A stretch of DNA of 64,000 nt from Atopsyche davidsoni (Eukaryota; Arthropoda; Insecta; Trichoptera; Hydrobiosidae), in contig JAILWY010000011.1 of the NCBI GenBank assembly GCA_022113835.1, positions 7,064,501 to 7,128,500 of the forward strand, in the 5' to 3' direction. The notes under the pieces are model-generated. The model made no database searches and was not told the DNA's origin. It saw nothing but the letters and a program-made list of their open reading frames with translations. Position numbers and translations under genes: made by a program. This document shows, piece by piece, positions 37,345-48,535 of the stretch. Positions within the stretch are counted from its first letter, which is position 1, and every line of letters begins with the position of its first letter.

Positions 37345-37530
37345 AATACTGTCAATAAAATATTTTAAGTGATTTTTCCCATGATGTAATTTTTTTTAGT
37401 GGTTACCGGTTTTTCCAGCCTTTCACGTTATTTTTGTCAAACAAAAAAAAAGTAACAAGTGGAAGAATCACTCAAGTATTTCATTTAAAGTATTTAAATG
37501 GAATCCCACCAAGTATTCAGTCAAAAATTT
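37345..37530. repeat. Copy of the dispersed fold-back element
   Basis: Paralogue of 28765-28955 (TTACCGGTTTTTCCAGCC, then GTAACAAGTGGAAGAATCACTC). It lies immediately beside the Helitron insertion. Confidence 0.65.
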
Positions 37531-39310
37531 TGAATATTTTAAGTAGTTACGTTAAGTAATTGTAGTTCTGTAAAATGGATTTAATTTAAACCTTTCAGTT
37601 AATTTGAAACACTGTCTTCTTGGAACTACGGCAGCTTGGGGTGTGTTAATTTTAAAATAAATAATAATTTTATATTTTTACAAATTATATGATTTTTATA
37701 CTGCTGAATGTATTCAATTTGGCAAATATAAAATTACGTATTAATTAAAAAAAAAAAAATGTATATTTGTATATAATTAATCATTAAAATAAAAACAAGA
37801 TAGCGATATTATTTAACAAATATTTAATGTATATATTGTGAAAAATCACCTGTTAGTGGTTAAAAAAATAAAACATAAATGTTTTTAAAAGGAAGTTCTT
37901 AAAAGTTTGTTAGTTAATATTTGACGGATTGAAACGAATATTTTGTAAGAATTTTTGACTTATCATATTAATAATGAAGGTATTTCGTATTTCTTAGGTC
38001 CTGAATTTGTTTATTTTTTATATAACATGTGGTAAATTATGTACTTATTTGAGAATGTTTTGTAATGTTAGTATTTTATTATTAATTTTATTAATGAACA
38101 ATTAACTGTGTGATAGAAGTAATTATAAAAATATACACTTACACTTAACTATTGTATAAAAATTAACCGATTGATATGAGTGGTTTGCCATCTTCTGTCT
38201 TCAAATGATATTAAACAAATTTTTTTTTAGGAAAACTTTGCATATATGTCTGTTACTAATTTATCGATGGTAGAATAGTGTTTGGGCATAACGGTTTTTT
38301 GATTGAATTCAATAAAAGTTAGTAAAATATTCAAGAGATGATGTTTTACTCACAACTTTATAATTTCTCAGCATAATATACAGTAGTTAGTATTTGATTC
38401 GTAAAAAGACAGTTTTTGCACTTCATTTCTGTTATATAACCAATAGTTTAATATTTACTGTCAGTGGCGTGCAATCCATGTAAGATAAAGTATTGCTTAC
38501 TCAAAAATATATTTGAATGTTCCAGCGGTTTTGCACTTATTTTTCACATACTCGTGATATTTTTTATGGTGTTTATAAATAGTTATCTCTAAGATTTATT
38601 AGTCTTATCACTGATTGCTGTGGTCCGAAGGCTGCACCGGGTAGAAATCGGAGCAGCATTTGATCACCATGGGCAATCAACTTTGGACTCCGACAGTTTG
38701 TTATGGCAGGGTGTTTTGTTCTAAAAGTGGTTTCTTCCCATGTCCCATGTCTTGTGCTTCGGACGATGAATTTTTTTTCCTAAATCGGGACATATGGTCC
38801 GAGAAGCGCGTTAAAATATTGAAAGTGTTGACTCTCAAGTGATTACTGACATAAAGTAATATTGATTTGTAGTACTACGGTTGGAAGGGATACATGAGCA
38901 TTTGGATATTTCCTCGATACGAGGTTTTTATTATTTACATAAATAATATGTCGAATTATGTATCTGAATAAATTTAATAACTTGTTTTTAAGTATGTAGA
39001 ACTCGTTGCCATTAAAAAGCAAGTTATAAAATGCTATTCAAAAGAAGCTTTATTTGCGACGTTGTAATAAAATCATCAAATTTTTACTTTCATCTATCAG
39101 TTGTTATCCATTGAATATATTATTTAATCCGTACTCAACTTTTCAAAATAAAGAATTAAAAAAAACACAAGTATTTGTACATTGCATTTATTGAGCAATG
39201 TTTCTCGATAATGCATATATATTCAAACCATTAATACATACTGAGACTTATAGTAAAGCTTGACTATAAAATTACAATAGGAATATTTCAAATATCAAAT
39301 GAAATTGCTT

Positions 39311-42228
39311 TCAGTCCAGGTTTAGAGACCTGAAAGTTCCGCTGACTCCCAGCATGTCGTCCATCATCAGGTCGGCTTTACCAAGCCTCTTTGATTCATC
39401 AGATCTAAACTGAAAAGCCTTATCAAACCATTCCTTCCACAGTGGTGATCTCATCGCCTCTTTCCATTCCTCTGGAAGATCAGAAAAAGATTATAAGATA
39501 ATTTGTTTTAATGTTTTAAAACAAATTATCGTTTTTAATGAAGCTTCGCTAAAGTCTTATAGCCCGGAAGATCTGGTTTACAACAGCAATTAACCTTTGA
39601 ATTGCAAATAAGCATCAAGTTAATGATTTTAAAAAACAACATTGCTTATTTTATTTCTGTAACGTTAGTATTAAAAAAAATACGCTGTGATTCAATTGAT
39701 AATTTTGAAAATAATCAACGGGTTTGCATAAAGGATTTAAGTTGTTGCTTTACTCTGTTTATACCAACTGAGTGGTTTTGTCTTGTTTTTTGCTTTTTCA
39801 CATTAATTCACTCAACTTAACTAAAACCTGAGTGGCGTCTTTATGGAGTGTCCGGTCTCACCTGCAATGTCCTTGGAGTACCGGGGATAAGTTCCATCAT
39901 AGTCCAAAGGGAGATTTTTCTTTTCGATGTACTGGTGCAGGTGATTTATGTCCTTCAGGAACACGACAGTCTTCGCCAACTTGGGTTTCATAGCGCTGAT
40001 TACGAGGTTGAGGCTGGCCGCCACGTACGAGGGGCAGTTTAAGATGTACAAAGCTGCATAGCGACGACCATAACATTTCTGTTAATAATAAAATAATTAA
40101 ACAATAAAATAACCCATAATACACCATTGATATTATGTACATCTTAGAAGCTTATGCATGTCGACGTGATTCATAAATCAACACACCGAACATTTTACCA
40201 GGTGATATGTTTATAAATCATATAACACATATTACACTCTGGTATAATTATTACGAATATTATCAAATATATTTTCGAAATATTTTTTTTGGACCATATT
40301 AATGAGATCCTCCAAAATTGGGAATTTTCATTTGGGTTAAAGAAGTATCACGACAAGCTGTCAAGCTGTGAGTATTTACTTGATTTTTTCACTGACAAGT
40401 ATTTACTTATTACTAATATGATTAGAGACATTAGTTCATATATAGAAGATGACTTAAAGAAACTCTCAGAAAAATATCATCGTGATTTGTGTGGGATCAC
40501 ACAAATCATGATGATATTTTTCTGAGAGTTTTTTTTAAGTCATCTTCTATATATGAACTAATGTGCCTAATCATATTAGTAATAATATAATAAACCCGTA
40601 ATGGGTAATAAATACGCATCTGATTGACCAATCCGTTATAGACATAAGTATTTTCTTCTTAATTTAACCGGTGAATTAAAGTCTTATGTTAATGTTTATT
40701 ACATAAAATTGTGCAACTACGAGTATAAATGAATAGATAGCGAAGAAGTCAACAAACCTCAAATGCATGCACGGAATTTTTCATGACTGTAGGGGATGTC
40801 ATCAGGAAATGTATCAGCCTTAAGTTTGTAAAATCAAAGAGAATCTTATCTCTGGTGTTCGTGTCCATACGCAATCGCATATCAATAATCATAAAAGCAG
40901 AAGCTACAACCGAAGTCGTTTCCCACAGATCAGGATTTTCTGTGTTCAATCTAAAATAGCACAAATACAGGTGTTAATAATTTTTTAAACTCGATATTCT
41001 GACAACTAGTTCTTGGTGTTACTCCGTTTTGATATTTGTAAAATAAAATATATGCAATTAGTTACGATATCGTTTGTTGGCGACAACTGAAAGGACATTG
41101 TATTTAGAATTTGATGAAACTAATTATGCTCAAATACAACGTAGAAAAATAACAAAATATCATTCATTTGAAAAAAAGAAATTGTGTACTTTTATGTAAA
41201 CAATGGTTATAAATTAATACTTACTTCCGACAATTATGATATATATGCTTATAATATTTTCACTACGAATTAAATAATTTTCTACTATTTGATACATATT
41301 TATAAGAGAGACATAAAACAGTTATATTGTTAGAATCAAGAAAAAACTTTCATTTAGAAGGTAGGCAAGATATTTGCATCGCAAATGCAATGACATTTAG
41401 GCCTTTTATTTCAGTATAAATATTGATGTCTTTAAAGTAATTTAAATTGTTTATAAATTCATGCAAACATAAAAACTGTTTTTTGAGTTTTACCTCCATA
41501 TAGAAACACGTTCATTGTTTTCAGTTAATTTTGGCATAACAGAAAAGTCAACGATTTTCAAAGCACGTTCAATGTTTTTGGATAAAGGATCTATATTTCC
41601 GAGGATATCTGGGATTATTGTTCTGCCTGAAATAATATTGTCAACCGTCTTTTTTGTTTTATCCATGTTGAATTTATTAAGTATCAGAAGCCTTTTCACA
41701 TACTCAATATCTGAAAATTAAAATGTTATGTTTATTTTAACTTTTTAACGATGATCCACCGCTTTTAATGATCCAAACTCTTCTTGTTCTTATTTATTTA
41801 AAAAAAAAAATTGATAGTCAAATTTGCTGCCAAAACTTTGATGCAAAAATATAAAAGAAACTCTGAAAATAGATAATAAAGGTATATCTAGAATTATAAA
41901 AGAATTAATTAATTATTTGGTTAAATATAATGACGTCACATGTAACAAAATGTAACATATAACAACATTTTTCCAAACTTTTTTTATACGTAGCATAGGT
42001 CCCATATTTGGGACATAATAATAAGTGTGATTTACTTTATACGAAAAACTGATATGCCTCACCAAATCCATCTTTTGGGAGATGGGGCTGGAGGTTGTAC
42101 CAGTCCCAGATCCTGTCAATGTACTCTTGGAGTTCCTTCTCGGAGACGTCGAACTCAGCCAGAGAAATCCGCAACTGGTCATCCGAGGTGCACAAATACT
42201 TTTCCTGGTACTCCGCTATAGCATTCAT
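39311..42228 (-). CDS. CT7: CRAL-TRIO lipid-binding protein, 317 aa
   Basis: Exons: 42063-42228, 41494-41710, 40758-40950, 39862-40078, 39311-39471; GT-AG, phases 1-2-0-1, 954 nt, stop TGA. The ATG follows a TTACAG acceptor by one base and a leader exon with promoter is at 42538-42648. Exon 1: YQEKYLCTSDDQLRISL and WDWYNLQPHLPKDGFG; exon 2: LLILNKFNMDKTKKTVDNII; exon 3: ILFDFTNLRLIHFLM; exon 4: KCYGRRYAALYILNCPSYV; exon 5: GKADLMMDDMLG and GTFRSLNLD. Two departures from the family: the usual LPLDYGG loop reads LPLDYDG, and exon 3 has several changes (RLRMD, FDFTN) at otherwise conserved positions. Intact but possibly evolving differently. Intron 3 carries a long inverted repeat (40411-40581). 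Confidence 0.87.
40411..40581. repeat. Near-perfect 170-bp inverted repeat in CT7 intron 3
   Basis: Arms 40411-40493 and 40498-40581 pair over about 83 bp with only about four differences; the loop is a few bases (GGAT core). An open frame begins before it at 40289 on the plus strand (MDHINEILQNWEFSFGLKKY...) and runs through the left arm. The whole stretch from about 40263 is absent from intron 3 of CT5, so it is an insertion. It would form a long hairpin in the transcript of either strand. Confidence 0.85.
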
Positions 42229-42537
42229 GCTGTAATAAATTGTAAATATATAACAAATATATGCAATATATAACAATTAAATTTAGTTATTCGTAGAACC
42301 GTTAAAAAATGCCAATAACACACAGAATGTGGAAATATGTATTTTATATCCACGTGGCATTGATGTGGGATTATTGAATTTTAAATAGTTAGGCCGTTGA
42401 ATACAAATTAACATTGATTAAAATAATGAATTTTGATTTCTTTTAAATATAACATAGTTTGTGAATGTTTTGTATTAATTGAATAAATATACAAATGACA
42501 GTGTTAATGAAGTAATATAACACTTACGCTTTGTTTT

Positions 42538-42648
42538 TAGTTAAAATTCCAAAACAAATCAAATAACATATATCTCTACTTCAGTTAAGATGTTCACACG
42601 GTTTAGAGTTCGCCACAGGACTGAAGAATCCAAATATGCGTTTTAATA
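42538..42648 (-). promoter_or_regulatory. CT7 core promoter and leader exon
   Basis: Minus strand TATTAAAA (42648-42641) lies 26 bases upstream of the initiator TCAGTCC (+1 at 42622). The leader exon of 85 nt ends at a GTAAGTG donor (42538). Sequence around +1 to +30 closely matches the CT4 promoter. Confidence 0.62.
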
Positions 42649-42660
42649 TGTTTATTCGAT

Positions 42661-42702
42661 CTAGTCGATTGATATTAGTGGCTTGCCATCTTCTGTCCTC
42701 AT
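42661..42702 (-). other. Second copy of the RTEDGKPLISID segment
   Basis: CTTTCAG then MRTEDGKPLISID then TAG; in the CT4-side copy the stop codon position is TGG. See 29862-29912. Confidence 0.35.
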
Positions 42703-43764
42703 CTGAAAGTCAAATGATACTAAAACATTTTTTTCAGGAAAACTAATTTATCGATGGTAGAATAGTATTTGGGCAAAACGGTATATTGATTGAATTAAAT
42801 AAAAGTTAGTAAAATATCCGAGAGATGATGTTTTACCCGTAAATTTATAATTTCACAGCAATAAATACAGAAGTTAGTGTTGGATTCGTGAAATAACAGT
42901 TTTTGCGCTTCATATAACCGATATATTGATATTTATTGTCAGTGGCGTGCGATCTATGTAAGATAAAGTATTGCTTACTCAAAAATATATTTATGGTGTT
43001 TATAAAAAGTTGTCTCTAAGATTTATTAGTCGTCAGATCGCACCGGGAAGAAATCTGAGAAGCATTTGATCACCATGGCCAATCGACTTTGGGCTTCGAC
43101 AGTTCGTTATCGCGGGTTGTTTTTGTTCTGAAAATGGTTTCCTCGCATGTCCCATATGTTGACTCTCAAGTAATTACTGATATGATGTAATATTTATTTG
43201 TAGTACTAATAAGATAGAGGAGAAACTTGAGCACTTGCAAATTACATCGATTCGATGTTTTTGTTGTTTTCATGTTTCATTTTGTATTTGAATAACTTAT
43301 ATATCTTGTTTTTAAATATGTAATACTTGTTGACATTCAAAAGCAAGCTATTGAATTAATCAAGAAATAAAATGTCCTTCTTTTACCTGGGCAGCTATCC
43401 ACTTCCACCTACTCAAATCCACAACCAAAAACGTAGAAACACTACCAAGGTTTTTACCTATTTAATGTTTCATTCACAGGTTGATAGGCCATTTTCATGG
43501 GCAGCGTTGAAAGTTTTTTTTTTTAAATGTGAACTAAGGTTGATTGTCAAATAAAAATGGAATACAATTTTGGTTAATGCTTATTTGCTACACTGTAATA
43601 AAATTCATAAAAATCGGCGTTCAACAATTCGTAGTTATCCTTTGATTATATTATTTACTCCGTACTTTATTTTTTAAAATATAGAAAAAAAAAAACATCA
43701 GTATTTGTACATTGCATTTATTACGCATTGTTTTACTATAATGCATATTTATTCACACCATTAA

Positions 43765-43843
43765 TCACTAGATTGCCCAAAGAAGTCATTTTGACTGCTT
43801 TTGGGCAATATAGGTATACATAAAATCTTGGGCAATCTAGTGA
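43765..43843. mobile_element. 79-bp MITE with TAA target duplication
   Basis: Terminal inverted repeats TCACTAGATTGCCCAA and its inverse TTGGGCAATCTAGTGA bound a 79-bp element. TAA lies on both sides (43762-43764 and 43844-43846). The paralogous spacers at about 30883 and 39225 read CATTAATACATAC without interruption, which is the empty site. The 3-bp TAA duplication suggests a PIF/Harbinger-type MITE. Confidence 0.85.
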
Positions 43844-43922
43844 TAATACATACTGAGACTTATAGTAAAGATTGACTATATAATTACATAAGGAATATTT
43901 CAAATATCAAATGAATTGGATT

Positions 43923-46654
43923 TCAGTCCAGGTTTAGAGACCTGAAGGTTCCGTTTACTCCAAGCATGTCGTCCATCACCAGGTCGGCTTTACCAAGCCT
44001 CTTTGATTCATCAGATCTCAACTGAAAAGCCTTATCAAACCATTCCTTCCACAGTGGTGATCTCATCGCTTCTTTCCATTCCTCTGGAAAACAATAAAAA
44101 AGACAAATAAAAATTTCTGACGTCAAAGCTATTGACGACACGTTTTTAATGAAGCTTCGCAAAAGTCGAGTAGCCCGGATGATTTGTTATATCTTTAAGA
44201 TAGCAAAAAACTTTGAATTGCAAATAAGCGTCCAGTGAATGATTTTTAAAAATAACATTGCTTATTATGTAAAATATTTTCTGTACCTAAGTAAAAAAAA
44301 ATACGCTGTTATTCAAAGACAAGAAAAGTCAATTGATAATTTTGAAAATCAGAAAATTATCAATGGGTTTACATAAATGGTTTAATTTTACTTTTTTTTC
44401 TATGCTGTGTATATAATAACCAACTGAGTGGTTTTGTATTATTATTTGGTATTTGATTTTAATTCTGGTCTATGTCTGGTCTCACCTGCAATGTCCTTGG
44501 CGTTTCGGGGATAAGTTCCTCCATAGTCCAATGGGAGATATTCCTTGTCGATGTGTTGGTGCAGTTCATTTATGTCCTTCAGAAACACGACAGTCTTCGC
44601 CAACTTGGATTTCATGAAGCCGATTAGAAGGTTGATGCTGGCCACCACGTACGGGTGGCAGTTAAAGATGTACAGACCAGTATAGCGAGAGCCGTAACAT
44701 TTCTGTTAATTATTTAAAAATATATCTTGTAACATTACATAATTAAATAATTAAACAATCAAATAACCCTTAAAACACCATTGATTTATAAGTACGTCTT
44801 TGAAGGTTATGAATGTCGACGTGTTTCATAAATCAACACACCGAACATTTCACCGGTCGATATGTTAATAATTCGTATAACACATATTGCAATAAAGAAC
44901 AAACATATGTTCATGTCATTAAGACAATCAACCTAAGCGTATCTATAGTTATAAAAAATTTCGTTAATCGCACATATCGATAAATATTTATATCAGGTTG
45001 TATTATAAAAAATCGGCTGCTTAGAAAAGACCACAAATTCTTAATCCTAACAAATCAACAGAAATGCTTGTAGTTTTGAGACATGATTTTTAAATTACAA
45101 AGCATTTAATCGTTTTTGTATGAGTGTATAGTGATGTTTTAATAAATCAGCTCACCTCAAAAGTATGCATAGCATGCCTTATAACCGAGGGACTCGTCTT
45201 CAAAAAATGTGCCACCTTCAAGTTTTGGCAATCGTAGATGATTGATTCCTTGGTGTTCGTGTCCATACACATTCGCATATCGCTAACCATAAACACATAA
45301 GACAGAGTCGATGGTGGATCGTACAAATCCGGATTGTCGCTATTCAATCTAGAACAAAACATCACAATTAAATCGTCAAACAACCTATCTAGTTGATTAA
45401 AGAAAGTATTTGTTTAAATCCCATTTAATCATTATAAAGCATTGATTGCTCAAAATTATATTTTATCAATGAAAGTATGAATATTTTACGGTCAGTTTAA
45501 TTTTTATTTTTTAAGCCCAAACCTACTTGATTCAAAAGTATATTTGTAGGTTTATTTTAAACCGGTTTCAACACACACATTTAAGGTTATTACTGAGAGT
45601 ATGAGAAACTTGTAATATTAAATTTCAAGTTGGTTCTCTGCATAGCAAAATGGTTCTAGCAACATTCTTTTAGCACGTGTATTTTTTATTTGATACACAT
45701 AAAATAATAAATAAATTTAAACAACCAATTGATCAACATTCTTTAACTAATAAATCTGTTTACCTCCAAATGTTAATGCGTTCGTTTTTTGCGGTTAGTT
45801 TTGGCATGACAGAGAAGTCAATAATACTCATGGCTTGCTCTATGTTCTCAGATAAAGGATTTACATTTCCAAGGATCTCCGGAATCAAAGTTCTTCCAGA
45901 AATAATATTGTCCACCTTTTTCTTCGTTTTATCCAAATTAAATTTGTTAACGATGAGGAGTCTCTTTACATATCTGCCAACTGAAAATTATAATTTTAAT
46001 TTACAAATAAATTACTTAGTGAAGTGAATTAATTTGAAATTAAATAAATTATATTTTATATAAATAAATAACAAGGATGACTACTTTAAGATCAAACAAA
46101 TGTAAATCTCATAAAACAGGTATTTTTTGTTTTATATTACGATTATCAAAAATAATTTGCAAAAGCTTTTCAATTTTTAATGATTTGTTTATTAATATGA
46201 CGTTAAAAAGTATATTTTTTCACAAATACTTTTAAATGTGTGTATATAAGTTTTAACTACCGATTATTTTAGAATAACTTCATTTTTCAGTGTTTTGCTA
46301 CGTTATGCTCATTCCTGAAGATGGACTCAGAACATCTAAAGAGTGACCGAAACAGCCTTCAATAACAAATTGAATCTGATTCCTTAAATGTCTTCTATTT
46401 TTGGGATTTATTTATTTGTTACATATTTGAGGTATTTTCATATTTATGTATGCGTGGTATATGTTTTTTAATATTAAAATTGACTTACTGAATGCTTCTC
46501 TGGGAAGATGAGGCTGGAGATTATACCAGTCCCAGATCCTGTCGACATAATCTTGGAGTTCCTTCTCGGAGACGTTGAACTCAGCCAGGGGTATCCGCAG
46601 CTGGTCATCCGAGGTGCACAGCAACTTCTCCTGGTATTCTGCTAACGCCATCAT
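43923..46654 (-). CDS. CT8: CRAL-TRIO lipid-binding protein, 317 aa, intact
   Basis: Exons: 46489-46654, 45764-45980, 45156-45348, 44486-44702, 43923-44083; phases 1-2-0-1, 954 nt, stop TGA. The first of two adjacent ATGs (46654) follows an ATAG acceptor by one base; the second would remove only one residue. Exon 1 has YQEKLLCTSDDQLRIPL and YNLQPHLPREAF (its donor codon differs from the usual DGFG); exon 2 LLIVNKFNLDKTKKKVDNII; exon 3 IYDCQNLKVAHFLK; exon 4 KCYGSRYTGLYIFNCHPYV and LPLDYGGTYP; exon 5 GKADLVMDDMLG and GTFRSLNLD. All family landmarks are present. I did not find a convincing leader exon upstream. Confidence 0.9.
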
Positions 46655-47850
46655 GCTATTAAATACACCAAAAAATAAAAAAATAAAATAAAATAAAAAC
46701 ACTCAAACCTGTTACTTATTTTAAAAAAATTTAAGGCATATTCAATTCTTCCAAAAATTCTGCACTCTAATTTTTTTTTAAATTTATATCAATCAATTTT
46801 TTTTATATATAATATAGCAAAGTGTTTAAATGAATATATATAAACACAAGTTTGACGTCATATATATTGCCTCTCATGACATGTTTGGGTAAATACCGGA
46901 ATAGACTTGATTTCAGTGACGTCTTTCGCGTCGTATATTAAAACAAGGAACCTTATTTTCTGACGAATATAAATGTTATATTATTTTATTTGGCATGAAA
47001 TTTGTTAGGTAAGTAAATGGTTGCAAAAAAAAAATGATAAGCGGACGTTGTCATTACAATTAACATTTCGGAGATTTCAAAATGTATTTAATACACAAAT
47101 TTGTAGTTTTCCATTACCTTTACTCGTTTTTTTTAATTTTAATACTATTTTTTATATTTGTAATATCCAAGAACGTAGTACTTACAAAAACGGAGTTTTC
47201 ACTAATCGTCATTTCCTATAAAATAAGTTAACTCTCGCATTAAATATTATTTAAATTTGTAGTGTTATTTGAGGAAAATTATGATGAAATATTAACAGTT
47301 ATGTATATGCATATTTAGAGGAAAATTTTATTAATAGAGATGAACTTGAATATTTATAAGTAAGATTAGATAAATTTTTGACGAGAAAGGTTGGCGAGAA
47401 AATTATATGGAGTCTACTCAGTAAAAATAGAAAGCAACAATGATAAGATAAAAATGCAATCAGTATAAAATCAATGTATTCCAGTTTGATAAGTCTGCGG
47501 TTTTCGCATTATTGTGGTAACAGAAAATCTAATACTTAAGAATTAAAATATTTTTTGCACAATTCAACAGTTATACATTTTCTATTTCTCCACCTAGAAT
47601 CAAACCCGAGTAACTACTGTTACCACGCAAAATTGCATATCACTAGATCGTAGATTTATTGAATGAAGTCTGATGCACAAAAAATGGGTTGATTCTATTT
47701 AAAAATACCTCACAAAAGTATACACATAAACTGAACGTCCATACAAAAGCCACGTGTTAATGCAATATTTGTTAAGGGATGATATTTATAGGTATCGATA
47801 AAAAAACAAGGTTCTACTCGTATATTTTCATATATACATTTTTATACGTT
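46655..47850. other. AT-rich 5' flank of CT8
   Basis: No coding exon recognised. At 46314-46353 there is a CTGAAGATGGAC...GACCGAAAC motif resembling decayed tails of Penelope-like or hammerhead-bearing elements. Confidence 0.45.
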
Positions 47851-48120
47851 CTTCAATTTGAGTTTATTATAGTTTTAGCATGACTAGTTTCGACCAACAG
47901 ACTTGGTCATCATCAGATGCAGAACAAAATATACGAATAACACTTGCTTAAATAATAGAAAATATCAAAAATCAAAAAGTTTGGATCAGGTTTTGAAACT
48001 TGACGTAAAAATGAAAATTTAGTTTGAAAGTCTGAAGTGTTTTAAATTTTATAAGTATGGTTGTAATTTTCTGTTGGTCGAAACTAGTCATGCTAAAACT
48101 ATAATAAACTCAAAGTGAAG
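47851..48120. mobile_element. Fold-back element with 51-bp arms
   Basis: Arm 47851-47901 and inverted arm 48070-48120 match except for about one base. The 168-bp interior contains a hammerhead-like core next to the left arm and a stretch (47992-48070) that duplicates sequence just downstream of the CT9 stop codon (50684-50763). Probably a rearranged insertion of a non-autonomous retroelement. Confidence 0.75.
47878..47920 (-). ncRNA. Hammerhead-ribozyme-like core
   Basis: Read on the minus strand: stem I strand GCAT (47920-47917), CTGATGA (47916-47910), one extra T, stem II GACCAA / TTGGTC with loop GTCTG, GAAA (47891-47888), a minimal stem III C-TA-G, cleavage triplet GTC ending at 47882, and ATGC closing stem I. 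All invariant core bases of a type I hammerhead are present; the extra T between the core and stem II is non-canonical. Short-stem-III hammerheads are known in Penelope-like elements. Activity is inferred only. Confidence 0.5.
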
Positions 48121-48253
48121 AAAGTATAAAAAGTTACCCATATCATTAATAAAAAAAATGGATCTTCACTTATCAAATGCCTCGTCTCTCAACAAGGTTT
48201 TATATTTAATTTAATTCAGGTTTTTATACGTACTTTGAATAGTTTTAAATTAG

Positions 48254-48535
48254 TTTGCAAAAAATCACAATGACACCAACAATATCCTCCAGCTGGGGAG
48301 ACGACTGTTTGCTTGGTTAAGAGTTCACAGTAACACTGATGAGGCTTCTGATGTATCGGCGAAGGCTCAGCCGCCTCGGAGGAAGTCGCCCCGAACCGGT
48401 AATTCTAAATTGATAAAATATAAAAAAATTCTGATTTGTGCTAATTCTAACAATTCAAGGTTCTCTTTATTTATTTACGCATCTAAACGTATCAAGGCTG
48501 GACAAACATTTGAGCACATCAAATATAAATTATAG
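48254..48535 (+). other. Unexplained 93-codon open frame without ATG
   Basis: Open from the codon after TAG 48251 to TAG 48533. It contains a locally GC-rich part (about 48290-48405) reading LGRRLFAWLRVHS and AKAQPPRRKSPRTG, ending in CCG|GTAATT, which could be a donor. No Met. The opposite strand is also open over part of it. I do not recognise a family. Could be an exon, a decayed transposon piece, or chance. Confidence 0.25.

Noticed and set aside
40289..40525. 78-codon plus-strand frame as an independent gene
   Set aside because: It ends inside a fold-back insertion in an intron, with no promoter or splice partner seen; kept only as an observation on the inverted repeat.
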